From Prorocentrum cordatum (Eukaryota; Sar; Dinophyceae; Prorocentrales; Prorocentraceae), in contig CAUYUJ010004780.1 of NCBI GenBank assembly GCA_963575745.1, positions 1,159,757 to 1,219,756 on the forward strand: DNA of 60,000 nucleotides. The letters are read 5' to 3'. Shown here in pieces: positions 49,135-58,214 of the stretch. A program made the position numbers and the translations under genes. The number at the start of each line of letters is the position of its first letter. Within the stretch, counting starts at the first letter, position 1. The notes below the pieces were generated by a model. That model did no database searches and was not told the origin of the DNA. It saw only the letters and a list, made by a program, of their open reading frames with translations.

Positions 49135-49250
49135 AAGGGTGAGAGGAGGGAGGAGGGGGAGGAGGAGAGGAGAAGAGAGGTGGGACGCGGGGCGCTGTCT
49201 CTTCAAAACGAGGACCCAACACCACATGATGGTTGGGAAAAACCTTGAAA
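49135..49250 (+). repeat. Purine tract and end block
   Basis: GGAGGGAGGAGGGGGAGGAG, then GTGGGACGCGGGGCGCTGTC, then TCTTCAAAACGAGGACCCAA, then a loop and GGTTGGGAAAAA. It is nearly the reverse complement of 8120-8175. Confidence 0.8.
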
Positions 49251-49940
49251 AACGATTCTTGAACAAAGAGGAACGAACGAACTAACAAGCGCTGACACAA
49301 CATACATTGTGTTCAGAAGATCCAAAAAAGAATGCAGAGTTCCAGCGACCGGCGTTTGCACATTCGCGCCTAATTACCTTATTCGTAAAGAACAATCCTT
49401 GTCCAAAGCAAGCCCCCTGTGCAGAGCTCGCCTAAAGCCCGCCTTTTTTCGGGTACCCGTTTATTTCCCCTGACTCAGACGTATTTGGTGTCCGTTTTTG
49501 TTCATATGGAGCACACCTGGAGTTGGCTCCTGACTCACATGTTCGTTCGGCATGTGCTTTTTCTCTATGTTACGACGTCGATCACTAGTTAGTTGGTGGA
49601 TGCGACCCCGCCGCGTCGTCGGACCCAAACTCGGGCCTCCGGCGGCTGTTCGGGACGATCCAGGCCACCCCCGAAAGCTCTCGGCGAGGTGCGGCGGACG
49701 AAAAACACCCAAACGCTGGACAATTTCTGGGGAGCGACGAAATCGTTCCCAAAACGCTGTTTCTCATCCCTCATGGGCAATAGGCTTTCCCATTCCTTTC
49801 CCCCACCTTCCTCCCATCGCCCCTGCCTCCCCCCCGCGCCCCCCCCACCATTGGTCCCCCCACTGCCCCCCCTCCATTGGCCCCCGTTCGGCTACATGCA
49901 AGACTGACCACAAGCAAGGCTAACTTTTGGTGCGCGGGTT
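49250..49940. other. Unassigned stretch
   Basis: No recognisable gene. C-rich at 49,800-49,880. Confidence 0.3.
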
Positions 49941-49941
49941 G

Positions 49942-50190
49942 CAGGCCGTTGCGTGCGGTGCGGCGATGGCGGCCTGCGTGCTCTGGCTTGGCCTTGCAGC
50001 GCCGCCCGACAGCAACGCACCAAAGGTCACTCCGGCGAAGGGTCACTCATACCGTGCAGCCGACACCTCCCTGGCTGCCCAGCGACGCGCTGCGCAGGAG
50101 CTTGGCCTCCCGGCGCCGCTCCCGGCGCCGGTGTTCGGCATACCTCGGCGCTGGCAGCCCGTCGCCGTCGCCGTCGCCGCCGCCGCCGCC
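49942..50190 (+). CDS. Exon candidate with a hydrophobic, signal-like start
   Basis: From a possible acceptor (TTGCAG at 49,938-49,943) the + frame reads AVACGAAMAACVLWLGLAAP, PDSNAPKVTPAKGHSYRAAD, TSLAAQRRAAQELGLPAP and PVFGIPRRWQPVAVAV before entering a GTC tract. The ATG at 49,966 would start with a hydrophobic core (AACVLWLGLAA) followed by Pro and polar residues, like a signal or membrane anchor. GC3 is high. No family is recognised, other frames are also open, and the 3' edge is lost in the repeat. Confidence 0.35.
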
Positions 50191-50228
50191 GACTGGCCGC
50201 CGTCGCCGTCGTCGTCGTCGACGACGAT

Positions 50229-50302
<74 letters not shown>

Positions 50303-50390
50303 ATTCGCCGCCGCTGCCGCCGCCGCCGCTGCCGCTGCCGCCGTCGTCGTCATCGTCATCGTCGTCGTCGTCATCGTCGTCGTCATTGTT

Positions 50391-50440
<50 letters not shown>

Positions 50441-50480
50441 GGTGTCGTCGTCATCGTCGTCGTCGTCGCCGATGCCGTCG
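50160..50480 (+). repeat. (GTC)n microsatellite
   Basis: Pure GTC at 50,228-50,300 and 50,392-50,440 with GCC/ATC-bearing sections. Confidence 0.97.
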
Positions 50481-50699
50481 CCGTGGTGCTCCAAGCTGGT
50501 GGTGCTGCTGCTCCTGCTGATCCTCGCCCTCTTTCTCTTTCTGTTGCTGCTTCCTGTCCCTCTTTCTTTCCTCTCCCTTACTCTTCTCCCCGTCGTTGTC
50601 CTCATCCTTATGCTGCTGTTTCTCCTTCTCCTCCTCTTCCTCCTCCACTTTCGTCCTCGTCCTCGCGCGTAGCCTCGGAATGAGTTCAACCGTTATACT

Positions 50700-50944
50700 C
50701 GTGTGCTTCAGCCTGCTGTATCATCAGTGAAATAGCGGGCTGGCCGGGGTGCGGGAGGCACTGAAGATTTTGTCTCCAAGTCGAAAGAACAGCCACCCAT
50801 GTCCGCCGCCGCGTTGAAGACAGCATTGAGGCGAGCCAGCGCCTTGTCCTGGTCCACGTTCGGATCGCGAGCCGTCGCTTAAGGTACAAAGAGGTCGTTT
50901 GTGTGTGTGTGTGTGTGTAAGTGTGTAAGTGTGTAAGTGTGTAA

Positions 50945-50975
<31 letters not shown>

Positions 50976-51340
50976 CATCCTCGCCGATCTCGAGGTGGAC
51001 GCGCGTGCTGTTCTTTGCGTGGGCGAGGCCTTTCATGCGACCCTGTCGAGCCCGCTTCTCTTGTGTAATAATTTCTGAGCATCGCTGCCACCTTCTTAGT
51101 TTGGATTTCGCGCCGGACCATCTTGGGGGACTTGTCCATGCCAATGGACATCTGGGTGGCGCCCTCCCAAACAGAGGCCACGCAGAATCCTGGCAGCCCT
51201 CTGAGCGAAGATGGTGTAGCGTAGCGGATTGTTTCCTTCCCATTGCCAAGGCCCCTCCTTCCCCTGCTCGGGTGTGGGGGGTGGGGAGGTGGCAGAAGTC
51301 CCAAATGTCCACGATGGCTCTGAAAGCGCCTCAAATGTTA
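50700..51340 (-). pseudogene. LINE ORF1-like fragment split by a (GT)n tract
   Basis: On the minus strand above the microsatellite, IGMDKSPKMVRREIQTKKV with AAMLRNYYTREAGST (about 51,145-51,050) and MKGLAHAKNSTRVHLEIGED (about 51,040-50,985) match the C-terminal RNA-binding-like part of dinoflagellate LINE ORF1 proteins (the 'DKSPK..R.EI.TK+.A' block). Below it, NVDQDKALARLNAVFNAAAD (about 50,860-50,800) may continue the protein. The (GT)n run at 50,899-50,971 lies between them. LINE D's ORF1 contains a related NPDQSPK motif. Confidence 0.6.
50897..50975 (+). repeat. (GT)n microsatellite with AAGTGTGT units
   Basis: TGTGTGTG with four TAAGTGTG interruptions. Confidence 0.97.
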
Positions 51341-51514
51341 CAAGATTGCCTCCAAGGCGGCTCACGTCACCTCATGGTGGCTCAACATAGCTTCCGTCGA
51401 ACCTCGAAGAATATCCAAGACGGTGGGAACATTTTTGGGTCGGTTCTTGCTTTCTCGCCTTCTAGCTCCCAGCGGGCTTATGAGGCCCCACGATGGCCCC
51501 AAGATGAAGAAATC

Positions 51515-51930
51515 GGTTTTCGCCCAGTGACGATTTCGCCCGGTCGGTTTCGCCCTGGCAGCGGTTTCGCCCGATCAATTTCGCCCAGGTTTTTCGCCTG
51601 CATGGGCGGTTTCGCCCTGACGGCTTCGCCCAATTCGTTTCGCCTGGGGCAATTTCGCCTGGTTCAATTTCGCCCGGGCGCATTCGCCTGGCGATGAATT
51701 CGCCTCCGCCCAGACGGAACGGACCAAGCGGTTTTGCCCAGTCGGTTTCGACCGGTCGGTTTCGTCCGGTCCGTTTCGCCTGGTCCGACTCGCCCGGTCC
51801 GTTTCGCCCGGCCTGTTTGGCTCGGTCAATTTCGCCTCGTCGGCTTCGCGCGGGCGTTTTCCCCCGGGCGTTTTCGCCCAAACGTTGTCGTTCGGGCGTG
51901 TTCGCCCGGACGTTGTCGTTCGGGCGGAAT
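51515..51930 (+). repeat. 15-bp minisatellite built on TTTCGCCC
   Basis: CGGTTTCGCCCGGTC and variants (GGTTTCGCCCTGGC, CAATTTCGCCTGG, CCGTTTCGCCCGGCC) recur more than 25 times at about 15-bp steps. On the minus strand this reads as a five-residue pattern (GETDR-AKRTG-RNRPG), an effect of the period being a multiple of three. Later units change to CGGGCGTTTTCGCCC and ACGTTGTCGTTCGGGCG. Confidence 0.9.
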
Positions 51931-51939
51931 TTCCCCCGC

Positions 51940-52110
51940 CCCCCCTCTCCTCGCTCTCCTGCCTCCTCCCCGTCCCTCCGTCCCTCCCTCCCTCCTGGGC
52001 CTCCCTCGTCGTCCTCCTCCCTCGTCCTGCTCGTCGGGCTCCTCGCTCTCCTCAGCGCGTCTTTTTCGTCCCCGCTCTCCTCCGCGTTCCTCTGATCGCC
52101 TCCTTTCCGG
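51940..52110 (+). repeat. Pyrimidine-rich tract
   Basis: CCCTCC, CTCCTC and TCGTCC words over 170 bases. Confidence 0.7.
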
Positions 52111-52224
52111 CACTCGCGAGAATGCGTCTGGGCACCTGCTCTCTCCCCTTCCCGACGCAAGTGCTCTGGGGGACCAGCACCACCATAAAATGCGCGCTTG
52201 CAAGGGAGAGGCCCCCTGGAGCAC

Positions 52225-52590
52225 GGCGCTGAATGTTGGGCGGCGCGTGCTCCGCGGAGCCCCATCTTGCGGGGCGGAGCTGACCTTGCGAGGGCCATCG
52301 TGTGGGCCTGAGCTTGCCCCGCGGAGCCCATGCGGCGGAAAGGAGCTTGCACCGCGGAGTCCCTCTCATGGACGCCCGCGCTGTTTCGGTGCCGTCCCCC
52401 TAGATAGCCCCCGCGGGGCGATCTCCATCCCGCGCGATAAACGCGCGGATGAAGCACCATACCAGAGGCACTCCACGGGGTAAGGTCCACGGTTTGTTTC
52501 GTGAGACGGAGCTTGCCTCTGACCCGCGGGGTGACGTCACCTTTGCAAGGCGGAGCTTGCTCCGCGCGACGTCTCATGCGCCCCCCAAAA
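52225..52590 (+). repeat. Diverged minisatellite with CGGAGCTTGC / CCGCGGAGCCC words
   Basis: GCTCCGCGGAGCCCC, GGGCGGAGCTGACCTTGCG, GAGCTTGCCCCGCGGAGCCC, GGAGCTTGCACCGCGGAGTCC, and further away GACGGAGCTTGCCTC and GGCGGAGCTTGCTCCGCG occur at irregular 30-45 bp steps. Confidence 0.65.
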
Positions 52591-52749
52591 ATGCCAATAT
52601 GCCAATGGGGGCTGCAAGAAGGCCCCGAAAGAGCCAACAAACCTTCCCAAATGGCTCCGAAACGGTTCCGGGGGGGGGGGGAAAAAACACATCCCATAAG
52701 CTTCCAAGGAGCTCGCGGAACGAAGGTTCTGCGACGGCTTTATGGCTGA

Positions 52750-52880
52750 CTCGTCGCTATTGCCGTCGCCTTCGTCATCGTGTCCTTCTTCCTCCGCCTT
52801 CTTGTGCTGGTTCTTCCTCTTCTTCTTTTTCCTCTCCTTCTCCTCCTCCCGCTTTGTTCTCCTCCTCCCTGCTCCGATCG
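52750..52880 (+). repeat. Pyrimidine-rich tract
   Basis: TTCCTCTTCTTC and CTCCTTCTCCTCC words. Confidence 0.8.
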
Positions 52881-53012
52881 TCAAAGATAGTGACCTCCCC
52901 GCCCCGAGAGGGTCCTAAGCAAGCTCCAAGAGGCCCCCCCCAGAAAAACCCAATGAAGCCGCCGCGGCATGGGAATATCGGTTACGTCATTCCACACGTG
53001 CTCCTGTCGTCT

Positions 53013-53315
53013 CTAGACTTCATGAGAGAAAGCAATTCTGGCGATCGTTTCTGGATGGGCTGGTGGGGATACTTTCTTGTTGCCAGCCGCAGGCGAGCGC
53101 GCCGAGGCAACCAAGCCGGCTCGTGTACTGGTGCCGACCCCAGCCAGCATTTGATCGACTCGCGAATCCTCTCGATCTTGGTACTGGTCCTCGTAGTTAC
53201 CACACATATAGTCATCTGGGACCCTGCCCCGCTCCACCATGCTCTCGTCATCATTGATAGGCACCGTTGCCTCCGCGACGTGCACCTCACGCAGAATTTT
53301 GGCATACACGCACAT
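53013..53315 (-). CDS. Unidentified 100-aa ORF with the 'KVSPPA' motif
   Basis: The minus frame reads KILREVHVAEATVPINDD, ESMVERGRVPDDYMCGNY, EDQYQDREDSRVDQMLAG and AGNKKVSPPAHPETIAR. It is acidic, varied and not repeat-derived. Its last third is similar to the minus strand at 20-110 of this window, so at least that part is dispersed in the genome, which suggests a mobile-element protein or a duplicated exon. The ATG at 53,315 is the first available; no splice sites fixed. The opposite strand is also open, and the similarity holds on both. Confidence 0.4.
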   Translation of the reverse strand: MCVYAKILREVHVAEATVPINDDESMVERGRVPDDYMCGNYEDQYQDREDSRVDQMLAGVGTSTRAGLVASARSPAAGNKKVSPPAHPETIARIAFSHEV

Positions 53316-53329
53316 ATATACACTAGAAC

Positions 53330-53356
53330 CACGCGCGCGCTTCGCGCGCGCTTAGG
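53330..53356. repeat. Perfect CG hairpin
   Basis: GCGCGCGCTTCGCGCGCGC at about 53,333-53,351 folds into a stem with a CTT loop, and flanking GAACC/GGTTC words extend the symmetry. It could be a structured RNA element or a recombination relic. Confidence 0.6.
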
Positions 53357-53539
53357 TTCAAGCGCAGGCCCAAATGCTGCCACGAGACATGGAATTCATG
53401 CCGTGTTGTGCGTTGAGGTTGGCGCCCGCTTGCGCTGTTTTCGTGGCTCCTCTGCTCCAGGAGGGGAGCAGGAAATTTACTTCCTGGACATTGGCGACAT
53501 TTGTCATTTCCATACTGGGATTGGCGTCTACTCCTCCTG

Positions 53540-53830
53540 TCATCCTCCTCCTTGCACTGATCCATATCATCGTCCTGATCCTTCCTCTCCTCCTCGCTGT
53601 CCTCCCTCCTCCTCGTGCAGCCGTCGCCTCTCGCGCTCCTCCATCCATCCCTTCCATCCCCTCCGTGCGCCTCCTCCTACTCCTCCTCCTCCCCGTCGTC
53701 CCCGTTCCCTCCTTTCTATCCTCATCCTCCTTATCCTCTTTCTCTTTCTTCTGGTCGGGGCGACCTCCTCAGAGAGGGTTTCCCAGCCTCTTCCCCCTCC
53801 TCCTTCCCGTTCATCCTCTCCTCCCACCAG
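53540..53830 (+). repeat. Pyrimidine-rich tract
   Basis: CTCCTCCT, CATCCCTTCC and TCCTCATCCTCC words. Confidence 0.8.
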
Positions 53831-54295
53831 GGATCATGGAGGGGGGCGAGGGGGGGGAGAGAACGAGGAAAAAAAAGGGAGGAGGAAACAGGAGGAAGAC
53901 GATGTGGGGGTTGGGGAGGCGGGGAGGACGAGGTAAAGGCGCTGCAAAGCAACGCAATGCAGCACAATGCAACGCAGTGCAAAACAATCCGAGGATCCTG
54001 ACCAACCCGAGAAACCCCAGGAACCCAAAGAACCCAGGGATGGGGAGCCGAAGGAGAGATCCCGGGGAACCTGGGCTGGCGGTCGAAAGTGCCATCAGGT
54101 CCCTGCCTCAAAGGAAGGGAGGAAGGAAGAAAACAAGAAGGATGAGGAGAGAGGAAGCGAGAAGCGGGGATACGGGCGGAAGGATGGATGAGCGACGACT
54201 CAAGCAGGGGTGGGCGGAGGGAGCATGAATGGAAAAAGGGAAATGAGGCAAGCTGGGGCGGAGAAGTCGATTTTTCAGATCGTGGTTCCTCTCGT
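53830..54295 (+). repeat. Purine-rich stretch with a GCAAAGCAACGCAATGCA motif
   Basis: GGGGAGAGAACGAGG-type purine sequence. At about 53,940-53,985 AAGCAACGCAATGCAGCAC and AATGCAACGCAGTGCAAAAC form a loose 10-bp repeat. No gene. Confidence 0.5.
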
Positions 54296-54540
54296 GGGCC
54301 CATCTTGAGGCTCTCCTGGGCCGTCCCGGGCGTCTCTTGGGCCGTCTCGGCGTCCCCCTGGGCCGTCTTGGGGCTCTCCAGAGGGGGTTCTTGGGCCGTC
54401 TTGGGCCGGTCTTCCAGGCCTCTTGGGCCGTCATGGCGCGTCGGAAAGCCGAGTGAACGATGAAGGCCTCCCTCCTCCCTCCTCCCTCCTCCCTCCTCCT
54501 CCTCCTCCTCCTCCTCCTCCTCCTCCTCCTCCTCCTCAGG
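54295..54540 (+). repeat. CTTGGGCCGTC minisatellite and (TCC)n tract
   Basis: CTGGGCCGTCCCGGGCGTC and CTTGGGCCGTCTCGG words repeat to 54,435. TCC/CTCCC runs follow to 54,538. The same GGGCCGTC word builds the 56.4-57.3 kb stretch. Confidence 0.8.
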
Positions 54541-55585
54541 TGAGTCCAGGGGGCGCCGTCCAGATCGTTATGTACGCCCGGCCGCCAGCCAAACAATTTC
54601 GGGAGCAAGGTTAAATGATTCCACTGGTGTGCTCGCCCCGCGAGCCACTTTGTGCTCCGACACAATGCGGGCGATAATGACGATGACAACGACCAAGGAT
54701 AATCCCAAACGGCTCTAGAGCCACCGAGTATGCCCAGGCTGCCTGGACGGCCTCCAAAAGGCTCCAAAAATTTCGCCCGAATCGCCCAATATGGTTCAAA
54801 GAGCCCCGAAGATAGTTCCAAGGAGCCTTCAAGGTGGGCCCAAACATTCACCAAGTATGGTCCAAAACCGGCACCAGGTTGTCGAACATGCTTCCGAAAT
54901 ATTGCGCCAAAGCTGCTCCCAAAATGGTCGGTACGTGGGTCAGCCTCGGGGGCTGGCGGTACAGGGCGCAACCCTCCGGATATCGAGCCCAACGGTGAGC
55001 GCGCGCAAAAAAATTTCCAACAAAATGCGCCAACGTTTTTTTCCGTCAGCGCTCTCGGAAAGTCGGCCCAGGGCAGTCGCAGCGAACAAATCTGAAGTCG
55101 GGAGAAACGACTCGCCATGCGTTTCGCTATGGTCGCGTTGCAGTAGCCAACTTCGCCGAATCACGCAAGGCAAGGGCTTCAGTTAGATAGATTACAAATG
55201 TGCTCCTCGGTACAAGCCACGTGCGAATGGCATAGTGCTGCCACGACGCGCGCTTTCCTGTATACTTTGGCGCGCGTCGCCTGCCGACCAGGAAACAGGA
55301 GCCCGTCGGCCCTGAGACGTTGAAGTGCGTGCGCGCGAACAGGTGCATGAGGCGACTTTTCAGGACAGCTGCTCAAGCGCGGAAGCTCTGAAATCCTGTG
55401 CCCGCATGCGCGCGTCAGCGTCGCAGCAGGGTGGTTCGGTGTCGAAAACACAGAAGTGGCGCACTAACGCTTCGGCAGGACTGTCTGGAAGAATGCTGGT
55501 AGCTACGGGGCAGGAGTAGACAGGCAGCTTTTATTGTGGTGGCAGCAGCAGGCTTCATCATGTCTTCTACAGTGCGCGATGTGAT
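54540..55585. other. Unassigned stretch between minisatellite and Josephin ORF
   Basis: No domain recognised. On the minus strand at about 55,340-55,200 two overlapping frames read HFNVSGPTGSCFLVGRRRAP and RKARVVAALCHSHVACTEEH, which look protein-like. They may be further decayed coding sequence 3' of the Josephin ORF. Confidence 0.3.
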
Positions 55586-55587
55586 GC

Positions 55588-56361
55588 TTAACTGCCAGAC
55601 TGGGCATAATGCGTGGGAGCGCCGATCAAGAAACACTGCCACTGTCGAGAGGCGGCCCGCGAGGCTTCGAAGGCGCAGATCGCCAAAATCTGTTCCACAT
55701 CCTGAAGTTGTGCGTAGTGAGGGGAAGCGTGCAAGGAATCACACAGCAACGCTGTTGCAGACGCAGTCTCGAATCCGCGGACGTGCGCGATCGGCAGCAA
55801 TGCTATCCAATGACCTCCTGCAGAAGGTGTGCGAATCAGGAAAGCTGCAGTAGTAAATACGCCTTCTACCGTGCAGTGCGGAGCGTACGGATGGCCCAAG
55901 CGCTCTTGAATGTCTTCTGCCGTTAAAGGAAAAATCGCAACGTTCTGGCGGGTGAAATTGCATGTAAGAGTTGCGATATCATAGTTGCTTCCGCCGGGCT
56001 CGATGAGGTTCGCATGAGCGTCCCCGAGGCGTGTTGTGAGAGCTGCGTGTTCGAACTGTGCTTTGGCAAGCGTGGACTGCGGCTGCGATCGACTTTTGCT
56101 CACAGGAACCATGCAATGATTGAGTGCGTGGAGGCCGCAAGTTGCGCCAACTTGGACTCGCCTCGAAACAGCAGCGCTGGAGGGTGAGTTGAACCAAGAA
56201 AATGCAGTTTGGACTGGCGGCAGATGTTGGGGAGAGGGCATGACAGCGTGTTGCGGACTGTTCCAGCGCGTGTCATTAAATTCATACTGCGGGCCATGGC
56301 GTTTCCGGGCATCCGCAGGCAAATGGATCCATCTCGGGACCTCCTGGGCTCCTAAGGTCAC
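55588..56361 (-). CDS. Josephin-like cysteine protease (deubiquitinase fold), 257 aa
   Basis: Josephin-domain enzymes (the ataxin-3 group) cleave ubiquitin from proteins. The intact minus-strand frame shows an N-terminal 65 residues without known domain, then RRVQVGATCGLHALNHC: Gln70 and Cys75 match the oxyanion Gln and nucleophile. GGSNYDIATLTCNFTRQ follows (the 'GNYDI..L' block, residues 124-140), then SAGGHWIALLPI with catalytic His184 and LLCDSLHASP with Asp208 as the third residue. Cys-to-His spacing is 109, close to ataxin-3's 105. No stop or frameshift interrupts it. The first ATG is at 56,361; a splice acceptor further in is possible. Neighbours are minisatellites, so it is either a lone host exon or cargo of an element. 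OTU or C48-type proteases were considered; the NYDI block favours Josephin. Confidence 0.75.
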   Translation of the reverse strand: MTLGAQEVPRWIHLPADARKRHGPQYEFNDTRWNSPQHAVMPSPQHLPPVQTAFSWFNSPSSAAVSRRVQVGATCGLHALNHCMVPVSKSRSQPQSTLAKAQFEHAALTTRLGDAHANLIEPGGSNYDIATLTCNFTRQNVAIFPLTAEDIQERLGHPYAPHCTVEGVFTTAAFLIRTPSAGGHWIALLPIAHVRGFETASATALLCDSLHASPHYAQLQDVEQILAICAFEASRAASRQWQCFLIGAPTHYAQSGS

Positions 56362-56364
56362 CTA

Positions 56365-57330
56365 AGAGCCTTATTGGGCCATCTCGGGCGCGCGCGGGCC
56401 ATTTTGCGCTCTCTTGGGGCCCTCTTGGGCCGTCTTGGGCTCCTCCAGAAGCTCTTGGGGAGGCAGGTTCGGGGTCGTGGCGACCTGGTTTCCTCGTGCT
56501 GGGTACGTTCTGAACCTCTCTTGGATGCCTCCTGGCCGTTTTGTGTAGCGCTGTCGGGGCGCTCTTGGGCGGGCTTGGGCGTGAGGGAGAGATGCAGAAG
56601 GTGTCTCGGGGCGGTCGTCGGAGCCGCCTGGGCTGTGTTGGATCGCAGGAAGCTCTAGAAGGGGGCAACATGGAAACCCTTCAGCAACCGACCAAACCCA
56701 AAGAAGTTGGCCCCGCGTGGCCCTCTGGGGCGCCATCAGGGAGCGTGAAATCCATGAAAGAACATATGCTTTGCAGCACTTTTGTATAAAACGTATACGT
56801 TTTGGGAGCATCTTGGAGCCAATTTTGGGTGCCTCTTGGGGAGCGTTTTGGATGCATCTTCGAAGCCTCTCGGAAGTGTATTGCAGGCAGTTTTTGGGCC
56901 TCTTTGGGGCCTCCTGGGAACCTCTTAGGGATGTCTTGGGGGCCTCTTGGGGGCCTCTTGGGACGTCTTGGGGCCTTTGGGTGCCTCCTGGGGCCGAAGG
57001 CTCGAAATTTGAACTTGATTTTCCTGCTCTGGGACCCATCTTAGGCTCGTTCTGGGGCTCTCTGGGGCCGTCCTGGAGGCCTCTTCGGCCGTCTTGGGCC
57101 CTGCTTGGGCTGTCTTGGAGCCCTCTTGGGTGTCTCCTGAGCCGTTTTGGGAGCCTCTTGGGCCATCGTGGACGCTGTGAAAACCCAAGAGGCGAATATG
57201 CTAAAAATCTACGTTTTCCGAAGGGAATGGGACGATTTTTGTTTCTTGGGGCACTCTTGGGGGGCCTTTTGGGCCGTCTTGAATCTATCTTGGGCCGTCC
57301 GGAACGCATATTGGCCCGTCCATGGAGCGT
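56365..57330 (+). repeat. GGGCCGTCTTGGG / CCTCTTGGGG minisatellite
   Basis: GGGCCATCTCGGGC, CTCTTGGGGCCCTCTTGGG, GGGGCCTCTTGGGGGCC and GGGCCGTCTTGGGC words recur at 10-30 bp across the stretch. A non-repeat insert at 56,660-56,810 has a loose second copy at about 57,165-57,235 (GAAAACCCAAGAGGCGAATA). Confidence 0.8.
56788..56803. repeat. 16-bp perfect palindrome
   Basis: AAAACGTATACGTTTT reads the same on both strands and lies inside the minisatellite's unique insert. Confidence 0.8.
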
Positions 57331-57461
57331 TCCAAGGGGAGAGACCAGCCCGTAACAGGCACAAAACAGGTCCCTGGCTCCGGGGGCTGAATGGGGTTAC
57401 CCAGGGGGTGGCCCCATTTGTCATTCTGTCCCGGGGGGGTCGGGGGCCCCAACACTCCGAC

Positions 57462-57462
<1 letters not shown>

Positions 57463-57497
<35 letters not shown>

Positions 57498-57506
57498 TAC
57501 ACACAT

Positions 57507-57570
<64 letters not shown>
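57463..57570 (+). repeat. (TA)n microsatellite with CACA interruptions
   Basis: TATATA runs broken by ACACACATATAT and ACATATAC. Confidence 0.97.
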
Positions 57571-57571
<1 letters not shown>

Positions 57572-57574
57572 TCT

Positions 57575-57905
57575 TCCACCCGCGTCTGCTCATTGACCTT
57601 GTCTTGGGCATCCCGTCGGGCGCGAAGTTCCGAGGTTTCTGCGAAGAGCTGCGCGTTGACCTTCTCCTGATTGGCACCAACCGCCCGAACGAGCTCGGCC
57701 GTCTGAGGGTTGATTTCGCTGACCATGAGTATTCGGGCCTTGCCAACTGGTTTGTCGTCTGAGACTTCCAAGTCTTTCTTGAACGTGCTGATCAGCTTTT
57801 CGAAGGAAGCTTTGTCCATGCACGAAAGGCTGCGGCTGTTGGTACTCCCATTGTAGTCGGCAATGGCGTGGGGGCCGCACCACCACGCTGGGCAACGCCC
57901 TGCAT
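57575..57905 (-). CDS. Coiled-coil protein fragment (unidentified)
   Basis: The minus frame reads [76 protein letters not shown] and [18 protein letters not shown], a charged helical sequence with heptad-like spacing, before it runs into the (TA)n tract. An ATG at 57,819 is available but the frame is open further upstream. The style resembles the coiled-coil start of LINE D's ORF1; a host protein is equally possible. The TA tract truncates it. Confidence 0.5.
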
Positions 57906-58210
57906 CGGCGCGTCAGGGGGATGCCATGGATCACGTTCCTGCAGTGGGTCAGCAGCACGTTCACCAGCAGAAGGACGAGGAGGAGGGGGAGGACCAGGTT
58001 GGAGTTGCTTCCTCTTGGGCCGAGGCCGACGACCATCCTTCTAAGGAGTAACACCACCACCACCACTCCGCGGGGAGCCATCAAGCTGAGTCAAAACAAG
58101 GGCACGGTGCCCTTGCTGGCAGGAAGTTGGGTGCGACAGTTGGGAGGCGAGCCGCTGACCAATGACATCCACTTGATTCGCCCGAGAACCTTTCATCTTG
58201 AGCGACATTG
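57905..58210. other. Unassigned stretch
   Basis: Nothing recognisable apart from GGGCACGGTGCCC, a 13-base palindrome at about 58,101. Confidence 0.3.
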
Positions 58211-58214
58211 GCTA

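Noticed and set aside
53374-53620. Membrane protein suggested by a hydrophobic + frame
   Set aside because: The Leu/Ile-rich residues arise from CTC/ATC words at the edge of a polypyrimidine tract.
56371-57309. 312-codon minus-strand frame rich in Pro, Lys and Gly
   Set aside because: It is the translation of the GGGCCGTCTTGGG minisatellite.
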